DNA of 64,000 bases from positions 124,001 to 188,000 of the forward strand of contig JAKVOB010000001.1 of assembly GCA_022483015.1 (NCBI GenBank). Direction: 5' to 3'. How positions within the stretch are numbered: the first letter of the stretch is position 1; each line of letters opens with the position of its first letter. This DNA is from Atopobiaceae bacterium (GTDB taxonomy: Bacteria > Actinomycetota > Coriobacteriia > Coriobacteriales > Atopobiaceae). The notes under the pieces were generated by a model that worked only from the letters and a program-made list of their open reading frames with translations, had not been told where the DNA came from and did not search any database. The translations under genes and the position numbers were made by a program. Shown here in pieces: positions 26,556-35,275 of the stretch.

Positions 26556-27757
26556 TCGTCCAGCTCCTTCTCCACGTCAGGGAGCACCCGGAGGCTCCGA
26601 CGCAGGATGCCCCGCATCTGCGCGATGAGCACCCCGTAGTTGGTCATGGGGACGCCCTGGTCGGTGGCCTGGCGCATGCGATGGCACACCTCCCGCTCGT
26701 TGAGCATGCAGCCGCCGCAATGGACCACGAGGGCGTAGCGCGTGAGGTCGTCGGGGAAGCCCCTCCCCGACGAGCTCTCGAAGGTGAGGTCGAGCCCCGT
26801 GTACTCGCGCATCCAGCGGGGGATCTTGACCGTGCCGATGTCGTTGCACTGCCGGTGGTGCGTGCAGCCCTCGGCCACGAGGATGCGGTCGCCGTCATGC
26901 AGGCCAGCGACGGCGCTCACGCCCCGCACGGCCTCGGCGAGGTACCCCTTGTGGCGCGCCATGAGGATCGAGAACGACGTCAGCAGGACGTCGTCCGGCA
27001 CGATGGCGGCGACCTCCTTGAAGACCTGGCTGTCCGTGATGACGAGCGAGGGCGGCTCGCGCAGGCGCCCCAGGGCGTCGGCCAGCTCGGTGTCCTGCAC
27101 GACCATGGTGGTGGCGCCGGAGTCGAGCAGGTCGCGGATCACCTGCTGCTCAGGCAGTATGAGGCGCCCCTTGGGGGCGGCCTTGTCGATGGGGATCACG
27201 AGCACCACGACGCTCCCCCTCCCCATGAGGTCCCCCACGAGGCCGGGCTCGGGCGCGTCGTTCTCGCCCAGCGCCGCGATGCGCTCCTTGAGCCCCTCGA
27301 TGCCCGTGCGCTCGGTGGAGCTCACATAGACCTCGTTGGCGTCGGCCGTGGGCACCTCGTCGAGCAGGTCGGCCTTGGTCATCGCGAGCAGATATGGGAT
27401 CCCACGGTCCTCGAAGAGGGAGACGAGCTGGTGGTCGCAGGGCTGCATCCCCTGGGTCGCGTCCACCACGAGCACCGCCACGTCCGTGCGTTCGAGCACG
27501 CGCCTGGTCGCCGCCACGCGCTTGGCCCCCAGCTCGCCCGTGTCGTCGAAGCCGGGCGTGTCGATGATGACGACCGGCCCCATGGGCAGCAGCTCCATCG
27601 ACTTGGTCACGGGGTCGGTCGTGGTGCCCCGCACGTCGGACACCACCGAGAGCTCCTGGTTGGTGACAGCGTTCACCACGCTCGACTTGCCGGCGTTCCT
27701 CCTGCCGAAGAAGCCGATGTGCACACGCTCCCCCGACGGGACGTCATTCAGGCTCAT
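26552..27757 (-). CDS. hydF: [FeFe]-hydrogenase H-cluster maturation GTPase HydF
   Basis: 401 residues: N-terminal TrmE/Era-like GTPase domain (P-loop GRRNAGKSS at residues 18-26, GTTTDPV, DTPGFDD, MTKAD), a dimerisation domain, and a C-terminal [4Fe-4S] domain. Cluster ligands Cys298, Cys347 and Cys350 with His346 (HCGGC) match canonical HydF. HydF is the scaffold that delivers the [2Fe] precursor to apo-HydA. Its start overlaps the stop of the second short nitrogenase-like gene (ATGA). Confidence 0.93.
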   Translation of the reverse strand: MSLNDVPSGERVHIGFFGRRNAGKSSVVNAVTNQELSVVSDVRGTTTDPVTKSMELLPMGPVVIIDTPGFDDTGELGAKRVAATRRVLERTDVAVLVVDATQGMQPCDHQLVSLFEDRGIPYLLAMTKADLLDEVPTADANEVYVSSTERTGIEGLKERIAALGENDAPEPGLVGDLMGRGSVVVLVIPIDKAAPKGRLILPEQQVIRDLLDSGATTMVVQDTELADALGRLREPPSLVITDSQVFKEVAAIVPDDVLLTSFSILMARHKGYLAEAVRGVSAVAGLHDGDRILVAEGCTHHRQCNDIGTVKIPRWMREYTGLDLTFESSSGRGFPDDLTRYALVVHCGGCMLNEREVCHRMRQATDQGVPMTNYGVLIAQMRGILRRSLRVLPDVEKELDE

Positions 27758-28890
27758 AGTGACCCACCTTCCATAAGATGCGCGAGGTCGATGGCCTCGC
27801 CCCTATACACACGACCGGAGAACGCCAGATGCGGGACCGAGAGAAACCGTGCCGCAGGCGGCGCGACGAGCTTCCAGAGGGGATCTGCCACGATGAGGTC
27901 GGCACCCTCGAGCTCGCGCGCGACCTCCTCCTCGCCCCGGGCGAGGACGTCGCCCGCGCCCAGGAGGGCGTTGTCGGCCTCGAGCGGGCAGACCAGGCGG
28001 AACGGACGTCCCAGGCGGCCGGCCAGGGCGACGGCGACCGACCCCATCGCCACCGGCTCGCCCACCACGACCGCCGTGGCAGCCGGGGCATCGGCACGCC
28101 TGCTCCCGCAGGGCGCCGAGCACTCCCCCGTCCTCTCGGCGGCGTCGAGCGCCCTCGCGAGTCCGTCCGCGAAGCCCGGTACGGGCGTGCCGGCCACCCA
28201 GGGCGTGCCGAAGCGCTCGCGGAGCACCTTGGCCGCAGCCATGCCGGTGGCCGAGACCACGAGGTTGACCGACCCCTGGGCCGCACGGCCGAGCCCGTCG
28301 AGCGTGTCCCCCATGGCCCAGCAGGACGTGACCTGCCAGCCGGCACCCTCGACCCAGGCGCGTATCGAGCCCAGCGCGCCGTCGGCCATGAGGTCGAGCG
28401 GCGTGGCCCCCAGGATGTTGAGGTGACGGGGCTGCGGTCGGGCGTCGTCCACGAAGCGTCTGGCGACCTCCGCGAAGGCCGCTCCGGCGCCGCGCACGTA
28501 GTCGTGCATGCCGTTGGTGGGCAGTGCGAAGCAGGGCACGCCGCACTCGCGCCCGATCGTGGCCGCGAGCGCGTCGAGGTCGCTTCCCACGAGGTAGGGG
28601 ATCGGCGAGGCCACGAGCGCCACGAAGCGCGGTGCGAGGTCGCGCGCCGCCGCGACGACGTCGTCTACGAGGCGCCGGTCGTTGCCCATGAGGGCGTCCG
28701 ACTCCTTGAGCCCCGAGAGGAACACCAGGCTGTCCTGGTCATACCAGCGCGTCTCGTCGAAGGTGTTGTAGGTTGAGTTGCAGCCCGACGGGTCGTGCAG
28801 CACCACCATGCCACCCAGCTCGAAGAGGGCCGAGGCCGCCCCCGAGACGTCCCCCGTGTAGACCGGCTCTATCCGCTGCGTCTGTCTCAT
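27754..28890 (-). CDS. Nitrogenase component 1-like protein, short type (pair 2)
   Basis: 378 residues with the fold signature of nitrogenase component 1 (NifD/NifK/BchN/BchB family) but shorter than true NifD or NifK. The N-terminus reads SGAASALFELGGMVV with one P-cluster-position cysteine (Cys37, PSGCNST), then WYDQDSLVFLSGLKESDALMG. The second usual Cys position is replaced (VASPIPYLVGSD). It is clearly a paralogue of the short protein at 35272-36309, sharing FELGGM/FDLGGM, MGNDRRLV/MGRDDRLV and a common C-terminal PH-x-A-x-SGR. Start 28890 gives an ATGA overlap with the long partner; 28905 is an alternative. Substrate unknown. Confidence 0.75.
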   Translation of the reverse strand: MRQTQRIEPVYTGDVSGAASALFELGGMVVLHDPSGCNSTYNTFDETRWYDQDSLVFLSGLKESDALMGNDRRLVDDVVAAARDLAPRFVALVASPIPYLVGSDLDALAATIGRECGVPCFALPTNGMHDYVRGAGAAFAEVARRFVDDARPQPRHLNILGATPLDLMADGALGSIRAWVEGAGWQVTSCWAMGDTLDGLGRAAQGSVNLVVSATGMAAAKVLRERFGTPWVAGTPVPGFADGLARALDAAERTGECSAPCGSRRADAPAATAVVVGEPVAMGSVAVALAGRLGRPFRLVCPLEADNALLGAGDVLARGEEEVARELEGADLIVADPLWKLVAPPAARFLSVPHLAFSGRVYRGEAIDLAHLMEGGSL

Positions 28891-30212
28891 AGGCAGCTCG
28901 CGCATCCCAGACCCTTGCGCTGCACGAGCGCCTTGGTGTCCTTCTCGGTGGCGACGGCCTCGACCATGAGGCGAGCCAGGTGACGGATGCCGTCGAAGCC
29001 CCAGAGCCCCCCGCCCTCGACCATGTCCACGAAATGTGGGGTGTCGAGCGCCCAGGCGGCCCACTGGCCTATCGCGAGCACGTCGCCCTCGCCCCCACGG
29101 GGACGCGTGCGCATGCGTGCCTGGACCATCGGATAGAGCATGAGGTCAGGTGCATGCTCGACGAGCCAGGCGGCATCGTCCGTCTCGTCGGGACGGACCG
29201 CGTCGAGGAAGGCCCATCGCACGTCGAAGCCATGCTCGAGCAGGAGGCGCGCAAGCCCGAGCGGGCGGGGATGCACGTTCTGGTCGATGGCCACGGGCAG
29301 GCCGGCGAGCGCCTCACGGGCCTGGTCCAGCGCGTCATCGGCCGCCGCCCGCAGGTCCGTGCAGTCGGGATGTGCCATCTCGAGCCCGTCTGCCAGCGCA
29401 TCGATCCCGTGGGCGATCTCGTCATACGAGAAGGACCCCGGCAGGTAGAGCAGGTCCGCGCCCAGGCGCCCGGCCAGGGCCTCGATGCCATGCCGCGCCG
29501 TGGGATAGGTGCAGACCATGAGCTGCGCCTCGGCCAGGTGCTGGTAGTCCGCATAGGTCGCGCACCCCTGGACCTGCCTGACCTCGCAGCCGGCATCCCG
29601 GGCGAGTCCCAGCAGGTCGGCCGTGTCGTCGAGGGCGAAGTCGCTGCCGAGCACGTCGACCACGCGCTCCTGGTGGGGACATGGTCGCAGGGGGTCGTAC
29701 ATGGACGCGCGCAGCTCCTGCTCGGGGGTGAGGTGCTCCTTCTGGCGGATGGGGTCCATCCAGCACTCGACGAAGTCCACGCCGGGGAAGCGCCCGCGTA
29801 GGGTCCGCATGACATAGGCCACGTCACACCCCGTGAAGCGGTGGACGCAGACCAGGAACAGCAGGACCACCGGCGGCAGCTCGTCGAGCTTGGCGAGGAC
29901 GTCGGCCACGCCGTCGATGGTGAAGCGCTCGAGGTCACCAGCCACGAGGTTCTTCTCGTCCAAGGCAACGAGCGAGAAGCGGTCGAGCTCCCCCATCTCG
30001 GCAGCCGTCATCACGACGCCGCGGACGCAGTTCTCGGCACAGACGTAAACCTGGTGCGCCTCGGGCACGAGCATGCCCGTGTGCACGATGTTCCAGGTCC
30101 CATGCACGGGGGCGTTGAACTCGAGGCCCTGCGAGAAGGGCCGCGGGAGCCGCGCGTCGGCCATGCGCACGCCGACGTCGGTGGGCACGGGCCGCATGAC
30201 CTGCGTCAGCAT
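28887..30212 (-). CDS. Nitrogenase component 1-like protein, long type (pair 2)
   Basis: 441-residue NifD/NifK-superfamily protein. P-cluster-like cysteines are Cys58 and Cys62 (VCAENCVRG) and Cys122 and Cys129 (FLVCVHRFTGCD); then PCPHQERVVDVLGSDF and QGCATYADYQHLAEAQLMVCTYPTARHG. It ends in GCASC, a possible extra Fe-S or metal site. Long and short proteins of this pair probably form a heteromer reduced by the NifH-like protein at 37653-38417. A GGGGGA site precedes ATG 30212, and the start overlaps the TM1266 gene end by 7 bases. It lacks the length of NifD/K and no FeMo-cofactor genes are present, so N2 fixation is not expected. Confidence 0.75.
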   Translation of the reverse strand: MLTQVMRPVPTDVGVRMADARLPRPFSQGLEFNAPVHGTWNIVHTGMLVPEAHQVYVCAENCVRGVVMTAAEMGELDRFSLVALDEKNLVAGDLERFTIDGVADVLAKLDELPPVVLLFLVCVHRFTGCDVAYVMRTLRGRFPGVDFVECWMDPIRQKEHLTPEQELRASMYDPLRPCPHQERVVDVLGSDFALDDTADLLGLARDAGCEVRQVQGCATYADYQHLAEAQLMVCTYPTARHGIEALAGRLGADLLYLPGSFSYDEIAHGIDALADGLEMAHPDCTDLRAAADDALDQAREALAGLPVAIDQNVHPRPLGLARLLLEHGFDVRWAFLDAVRPDETDDAAWLVEHAPDLMLYPMVQARMRTRPRGGEGDVLAIGQWAAWALDTPHFVDMVEGGGLWGFDGIRHLARLMVEAVATEKDTKALVQRKGLGCASCL

Positions 30213-30481
30213 GGTACGTCCCCCTCCTCGGGGGAGACCACGTTGGAGTAGGTGGCCTTGGCCGTCACGCCCGCGAGGCGCCCGAGCCTGCCCGAGAGCG
30301 TGTTGATCACGTCCTGCGGGGCATCGATGGCCACGCAGATGATGTTGACGCCCTTCTGCCGGTAGGGGATCCCCATGCGCCCGATGATGTAGCCCGCATC
30401 CTCCGAGAGGAGGTTGTTGAGCTCCTCGGTGTCGGCTCCCCCGCTGACGATGATCGAGACGATCGCGACCCTGGTCTCCAT
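30206..30481 (-). CDS. TM1266-family putative iron-only hydrogenase system regulator
   Basis: 91-residue small protein with an ACT/NikR-C-like beta-alpha-beta pattern (TRVAIVSIIVSGGADTEELNNLL, then YIIGRMGIPYRQKGVNIICVAIDAP). This matches the family usually found near hydE/F/G in [FeFe]-hydrogenase bearers and suggested to regulate them. It lies 9 bases downstream of hypE and overlaps the following long nitrogenase-like gene. Its presence links the whole unit to hydrogenase biology. Confidence 0.85.
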   Translation of the reverse strand: METRVAIVSIIVSGGADTEELNNLLSEDAGYIIGRMGIPYRQKGVNIICVAIDAPQDVINTLSGRLGRLAGVTAKATYSNVVSPEEGDVPC

Positions 30482-30490
30482 GATGTCCTC

Positions 30491-31495
30491 CTAGCAGATG
30501 CGGGGCAGGAGCTCGCCCGTGGGCTGGGGCAGGAGCGTCCGCGTGCCGATGCTCGTGCGCATGATGACCTTGCCGGGATGGTCGGCCGAGACGGTGCCGA
30601 TGACGGCCGCCCCGTGCGAGTGGTCCGTGGCACGCAGGGCAGCGACCACGTCGTCGGCCACGTCGGCCGGTGCGAAGACGACCATCGTGCCCTCGCAGGC
30701 CAGGTAGAGCGGGTCGAGGCCGAGCATGTCGCAGACGCCACGGACCTCGGGCGCCACCGGCACGGCCTCCGCGTCGAGCTCCACCGAGACGGACGACTCG
30801 CCCGCGATCTCGTAGAGCACGGTGCCCACCCCGCCACGCGTGGCGTCGCGGATGACATGCACGTCAGAGGTGGTGTCGAGCATGGCCTTGACCGGTCCCC
30901 AGAGCGGGGCGCAGTCGGTCGTGACGTCGGCGTCGATGCCGAACTCGTCGCGCGCGAGCAGGATCGTGCAGCCGTGACGGCCGATGTCGCCCGTCACGAT
31001 GACCTTGTCGCCCGGGCGGGCGGCATCGCCGGCGAGGTGCGTGCCCGGCATGACCTCGCCCACGCCCGTCGTGGTGATGAAGAGGTTGTCGACCTGCCCC
31101 CTGCCGGCCACCTTGGTGTCACCGGCCACGATCTCGACGCCGGCCTCGGCCGCCGTGGCGGACATCGCCGAGACGACCTGCTCGAGCCTCTCCAACGGGA
31201 AGCCCTCCTCGATCACGAAGGAGCACGTGAGGTAGAGCGGACGCGCGCCCATGCAAGCCAGGTCGTTCACCGTGCCACAGACGGAGAGCTTGCCGATGTT
31301 GCCACCCGGGAAGAACGGCGGGCTCACGATGAAGCCATCCGTGGTCATGGCGATCGGGCCGGCCGGCCGGGGCAGCACCGCGGCATCGTCCGCCGTGAGG
31401 TGTGGGTTGTCGAAGTGGGCCTTGAACACCGTGTCGATGAGCTCGGCGGTCTGCCGGCCTCCGGCCCCGTGCGCGAGCATGACGGTATCGCTCAT
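30491..31495 (-). CDS. hypE: Carbamoyl-dehydratase HypE, hydrogenase maturation
   Basis: 334-residue PurM/AIR-synthetase-like protein. HypE dehydrates the thiocarbamate that HypF puts on its C-terminal cysteine to thiocyanate, the source of cyanide ligands. It starts with MLAHGAGGRQTAELI, has MTTDGFIVSPPFFPGGNIGKL, VAGDTKV and the glycine-rich RDATRGGVGTVL, and ends exactly in PRIC with the catalytic Cys as last residue. The ATG overlaps the hypD stop. No frameshift or loss of motifs. Confidence 0.96.
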   Translation of the reverse strand: MSDTVMLAHGAGGRQTAELIDTVFKAHFDNPHLTADDAAVLPRPAGPIAMTTDGFIVSPPFFPGGNIGKLSVCGTVNDLACMGARPLYLTCSFVIEEGFPLERLEQVVSAMSATAAEAGVEIVAGDTKVAGRGQVDNLFITTTGVGEVMPGTHLAGDAARPGDKVIVTGDIGRHGCTILLARDEFGIDADVTTDCAPLWGPVKAMLDTTSDVHVIRDATRGGVGTVLYEIAGESSVSVELDAEAVPVAPEVRGVCDMLGLDPLYLACEGTMVVFAPADVADDVVAALRATDHSHGAAVIGTVSADHPGKVIMRTSIGTRTLLPQPTGELLPRIC

Positions 31496-32544
31496 AGCTG
31501 TTCTCCTCCGTATTGGTAGTAGGCCGAGCAGGCGCCCTCACCCGAGACCATGCAGGCGCCCACGGGATGCTGCGGCGTGCAGACCTTCCCGAAGAGCGGG
31601 CAGTCATGCGGGGTGCAGGCTCCCCTGAGCACGTCGCCGCAACGGCAGGCCGGGTTGGAGCGGCCCTCCACGTGCGGCAGGTCGAACTTCCTGCGGGCGT
31701 CATAGGCGGCGTAGGCATCGCGCAGGCGCATGCCCGAGCCGGGGATCTCGCCGAGGCCGCGCCACGTGGCGTCGCACGGCTCCATGAGACGGGCGACGAG
31801 CCCCTGGGCGCCCTTGTTGCCCTCGCGGGTCACCACGCGCGGATAGGCGTTGGCGAAGAAGGGCCTGCCCTCCTGCGACCTCCTGAGGATGATGGCAAGG
31901 GCGCACATGATCTCCGGTGCGGTGAACCCGCAGACCACACCCGAGACCCCCTGGCCCACGAGGTCCTCCTCGGCCCTGGTGCCCGTGATGGCGCAGACGT
32001 GCCCCGGATAGAGGAACGCGTCGGCACTCCCCTTCAGGGCCTGGTAGGCCTGTGGCATCGTCTTGTTGGCCGTGAGCAGCGAGAAGTTGCCGAGCCCGGC
32101 GGCGTCGGCCCGCTCCACGGCCAGGCAGTTGGCAGGCGTGGTCGTCTCGAAGCCGACCGAGAGGAACGTGACCTGCTCGGAGGCATGGTCGCGCGCATAG
32201 TCCACGGCGTCGAGCGGCGAATAGACCACCTGCACGCGCGCGCCCTTGGAGCGGGCGCCCGCCAGGCTCATGTCGGTCCCCGGCACGCGCACGAGGTCGC
32301 CGAAGGTGCACACGGTGACGTCGTGCTCGAGGCCCAGCATGACGGCCTCGTCGATGAAGCCGGGCGGCGTCACGCACACCGGGCAGCCCGGGCCCGAGAT
32401 GAGCCTCACCTGGGGCGGCAGCAGCCCACGGATGCCCAGGCGGAAGATCTCGTGCGTATGGGTGCCGCAGACCTCCATGATGCGCAGGGCAGGACCGTCA
32501 TAGGACTCGATGATCGCCCGCGCCTTGTCGGCCGCCCCCGTCAC
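31492..32544 (-). CDS. hypD: Hydrogenase maturation Fe-S protein HypD
   Basis: 350 residues. HypD with HypC carries the Fe(CN)2CO moiety of [NiFe]-hydrogenases. Conserved motifs are MEVCGTHTHEIFR (active Cys), SGPGCPVCVTP, FLSVGFETTTPA, GFTAPEIMCAL and the C-terminal [4Fe-4S] cysteines in ACRCGDVLRGACTPHDCPLFGKVC. Coupled by ATGA overlaps to hypC and hypE. Confidence 0.96.
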   Translation of the reverse strand: MTGAADKARAIIESYDGPALRIMEVCGTHTHEIFRLGIRGLLPPQVRLISGPGCPVCVTPPGFIDEAVMLGLEHDVTVCTFGDLVRVPGTDMSLAGARSKGARVQVVYSPLDAVDYARDHASEQVTFLSVGFETTTPANCLAVERADAAGLGNFSLLTANKTMPQAYQALKGSADAFLYPGHVCAITGTRAEEDLVGQGVSGVVCGFTAPEIMCALAIILRRSQEGRPFFANAYPRVVTREGNKGAQGLVARLMEPCDATWRGLGEIPGSGMRLRDAYAAYDARRKFDLPHVEGRSNPACRCGDVLRGACTPHDCPLFGKVCTPQHPVGACMVSGEGACSAYYQYGGEQL

Positions 32545-32750
32545 GAGAGCTCCTCGAGCAGGGCGTCCGTCTCGTCCTCGTCGTCCGACGTGATGCGCGA
32601 GATGGCCACGCCCGCATGCACCATGACGTACTCACCTGGCTCGAGGTCATCGAGCAGCTCGGCCGAGACCTCGCGCTGCGCCCCCGTGGCGTCCACGACG
32701 GCCGTCCCCTCCTGCACCCGCACTACCTTTGCCGGCAGTCCTACGCACAT
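32541..32750 (-). CDS. hypC: Hydrogenase maturation chaperone HypC
   Basis: 69-residue HypC/HupF protein starting MCVGLPAKVV, with the essential Cys2 that binds the Fe(CN)2CO precursor, and ending with LEPGEYVMVHAGVAISRI. GGAGAG precedes the ATG. It is the first gene after the 167-base gap behind hypF. Confidence 0.95.
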   Translation of the reverse strand: MCVGLPAKVVRVQEGTAVVDATGAQREVSAELLDDLEPGEYVMVHAGVAISRITSDDEDETDALLEELS

Positions 32751-32846
32751 GTGACTCTCCTCTCCTCGCGCCGTCCGGCGCGTCGGTTCCCTCGCATGTC
32801 ACGGCCACCATCACGAAGACCATGAGCCGCAATTCCCTCTCCTCCT

Positions 32847-32910
32847 CGCTGAGGTAGCGCATCCGGCACCTTTTATAGGCCATAAAGGTGCCGGATGCGC
32901 TACCTCAGCG
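32847..32910 (-). repeat. Perfect 27-bp inverted repeat between hypF and hypC
   Basis: Two exactly complementary 27-base arms (left arm begins CGCTGAGGTAGCG) with a 10-base loop, starting 7 bases after the hypF stop on the minus strand. No T-run follows in either direction, so it is not a classic terminator. It may limit read-through or protect mRNA ends so that upstream and downstream halves of the unit are expressed differently, or be a dispersed element. The flanks (32751-32917) have no other gene. Confidence 0.8.
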
Positions 32911-32917
32911 GGCGCCA

Positions 32918-35275
32918 TCACCCGTGACCACGGAGCCGCTCCATCGCCACGACGGCCTGTCCGAGCGAGATGCCCCCGTCGTTGGGAGGCACCAGGCAGT
33001 GCGTGAGCACCGAGAAGCCCGCCTCGGCAAGGCCGTCCGCCACCATCCCCAACAGCAGCGTGTTCTGGAACGTCCCGCCCGAGAGCGCGACCGTGCCCAC
33101 GCCGCTCTCGTCACGGGCCGCCACGCAGGCGTCGACCGCCTGGGCTGCCAGGGCCCTGTGCGCAAGGAGCGCGAGCGCCCCGGCGTCGGCCCCCGCAAGC
33201 CTGAGGTCCATGACCTCCGAGAAGAGCGCGCGGGTGTCCATGACGATGCGACCATCGGGACCGCTCGTGAGGCCCGGCACCGCCCAGCCGTCGCACGACG
33301 CGCCTGCCCGCAGCGCGGCCTCGGCCGTCACCTGCAGCGCGCAGGCCGCCTCCGACTCGTAGGTCGACGCGCGCCGTATGCCCAACAGTGCCGAGAGGGC
33401 GTCGAACAGGCGGCCCGTGCTCGTGCAGGTGACGGCATTGACGTGCCTCTCGGCCATTCGCGCCTGCACGCGGCAGGTCCGCTCGTCGGCGAGCCCGAGC
33501 CGCTCGCAGGCCACCACCAGCTCGTCGGTGCTCCCGACGAGCTCGCGCGCCATCGAGACGGCGACCCTCCAGCCCTCGCGGGCGGCGGCGTCCCCGCCCA
33601 CCAGCAGGAAGGGGCTGATGCTCCCCAGGCGTTCGAAGCCCGCGGCGTCGGCCAGCAGGAGCTCGCCACCCCAGATGGTCCCGTCCGTGCCGTAGCCCGT
33701 CCCGTCGAAGGCCAGGCCCAGGACCGGACCCGCGCAGTCGTTCTCGGCCATGCACGAGACGACGTGGGCGTGGTGGTGCTGCACCTCCACGAGAGGCAGC
33801 CCCGACTCCTCGGCCACGAGGCGCGTGTTGTACCGCGGGTGCAGGTCACAGGCCACGACTGTGGGCTCGATCTCGAGAAGGGCCTCCATGCGGCCGACCG
33901 TCTCGCACAGGGCGTCGAGCGTCCGTACGTCACCCATGTCGCCCACGTAGGGCGACGGGTAGAAGAGGTCGTTCTTGGCCAGGCAGAAGGTGTTCTTGAG
34001 CTCGCCACCCACGGCAAGGACCTGTCCGGCATACCCGCGCGACAGCATGGTCGGCAGCGGCGCGTAGCCCCGTGAGCGGCGGATCATGTACGGCCGGCCA
34101 TGGAACCAGTCCATGACGGAGTCATCGGCACGTACGCGGATGGCCCGGTCGTTCGTGAGGATGCAGTCGCAGAAGCCGGCAAGCTCGGCGGCGGCGTGCT
34201 CGTCATCCTTGCAGATGGGCGCCCCCGAGACGTTGCCGCTCGTCATGACGAGGCAGTCGGGCACCTCGATGCCGTCATCGTACGAGAAGAGCAGCAGCTG
34301 GACGGGTGCGTAGGGAAGCATCACGCCCACGCGCGGGTCGTCGGGCGCGACCGCCTCGCAGAGCGTCGCCGTCGTCGCACGTCCGAGCAGCATGATCGGC
34401 TTCTGGTGGTTGTCGAGCACCTCCTCCTGGGCCGGCGTGAGCTCACACTCGCGACGCACCACGCCCATGTCGCGCATCATCACGGCGAAGGGCTTGGCCG
34501 GGCGCCCCTTGAGCGTGCGGAGCCGCCCCACGGCCTCCTGGTTGGTGGCGTCGCAGCACAGGTGGAAGCCACCGATGCCCTTCACGGCCGCGATGCCGCC
34601 GGCAGCGATGGTACGGCGCACGTGGCTGATGGCATCGTGCCCGCGCTCGGGCCGCCCCAGCAGGAAGACCTCGGGACCGCAGTCGTTGCAGCACACGGGC
34701 TGCGCGTCATAGCGACGCGACCCCGGGTCGGCGTACTCGTCGGCACAGGTGGGGCACATCCCGAAGGAGGCCATGCTCGTGCGCTCACGGTCGTAGGGCA
34801 TGGTGTCGAGGATGGTGAGGCGCGGCCCGCAGCAGGTACAGTTGATGAAGGGGTGCAGGTACCTGCGATTCGTCGGGTCGAAGAGCTCGCGCTTGCAGTC
34901 ATCGCAGATCGCGATGTCCGGCGACACGAAGATCTCGCCCGTGACCTTCTCGCTCTCCACGATCTCGAAGTCCGAGAGGGACGGCGCGTCCCCGACCGGC
35001 TTGACGTCGAGCTTCAGGATGGACGCCCGACGCGGCGGCTCGTGCTCGAGCAGGTGCAGGAAGCGACCCACCTGGGCCTCGGTGCCCTGGGCCACGACCT
35101 CGACATAGGGACCCTTGTTGCAGACGCTGCCGCACACGCCCGCGCTCGTCGCATGGCGGGCAACCGTGGGCCTGAAGCCCACGCCCTGCACGATGCCATA
35201 GACGCGGATGCGGCGCGTGACCAGGCCCGATGCCAGCGCATCACCCCTCGGGACCTCGGGATGCGAGCCCGTCAT
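32918..35275 (-). CDS. hypF: Carbamoyltransferase HypF
   Basis: 785 residues, full length. Domains in order: acylphosphatase-like (IRVYGIVQGVGFRPTVARHA), two zinc fingers (CDDCKREL to CTCCGPRL; CPTCADEY to CCNDCGPE), YrdC-like ATP/carbamoyl domain (AAVKGIGGFHLCCDATN), and Kae1-like domain with VEVQHHHAHVVSCMAEN and AFDGTGYGTDGTIWGGE. It makes the carbamoyl-adenylate used by HypE. Start 35275 is set by the ATGA overlap with the upstream short nitrogenase-like gene. Confidence 0.96.
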   Translation of the reverse strand: MTGSHPEVPRGDALASGLVTRRIRVYGIVQGVGFRPTVARHATSAGVCGSVCNKGPYVEVVAQGTEAQVGRFLHLLEHEPPRRASILKLDVKPVGDAPSLSDFEIVESEKVTGEIFVSPDIAICDDCKRELFDPTNRRYLHPFINCTCCGPRLTILDTMPYDRERTSMASFGMCPTCADEYADPGSRRYDAQPVCCNDCGPEVFLLGRPERGHDAISHVRRTIAAGGIAAVKGIGGFHLCCDATNQEAVGRLRTLKGRPAKPFAVMMRDMGVVRRECELTPAQEEVLDNHQKPIMLLGRATTATLCEAVAPDDPRVGVMLPYAPVQLLLFSYDDGIEVPDCLVMTSGNVSGAPICKDDEHAAAELAGFCDCILTNDRAIRVRADDSVMDWFHGRPYMIRRSRGYAPLPTMLSRGYAGQVLAVGGELKNTFCLAKNDLFYPSPYVGDMGDVRTLDALCETVGRMEALLEIEPTVVACDLHPRYNTRLVAEESGLPLVEVQHHHAHVVSCMAENDCAGPVLGLAFDGTGYGTDGTIWGGELLLADAAGFERLGSISPFLLVGGDAAAREGWRVAVSMARELVGSTDELVVACERLGLADERTCRVQARMAERHVNAVTCTSTGRLFDALSALLGIRRASTYESEAACALQVTAEAALRAGASCDGWAVPGLTSGPDGRIVMDTRALFSEVMDLRLAGADAGALALLAHRALAAQAVDACVAARDESGVGTVALSGGTFQNTLLLGMVADGLAEAGFSVLTHCLVPPNDGGISLGQAVVAMERLRGHG

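Noticed and set aside
32647-32883. Small protein gene in the hypF-hypC gap
   Set aside because: The frame runs through the palindrome and into hypC in another frame; no ribosome site or family resemblance.
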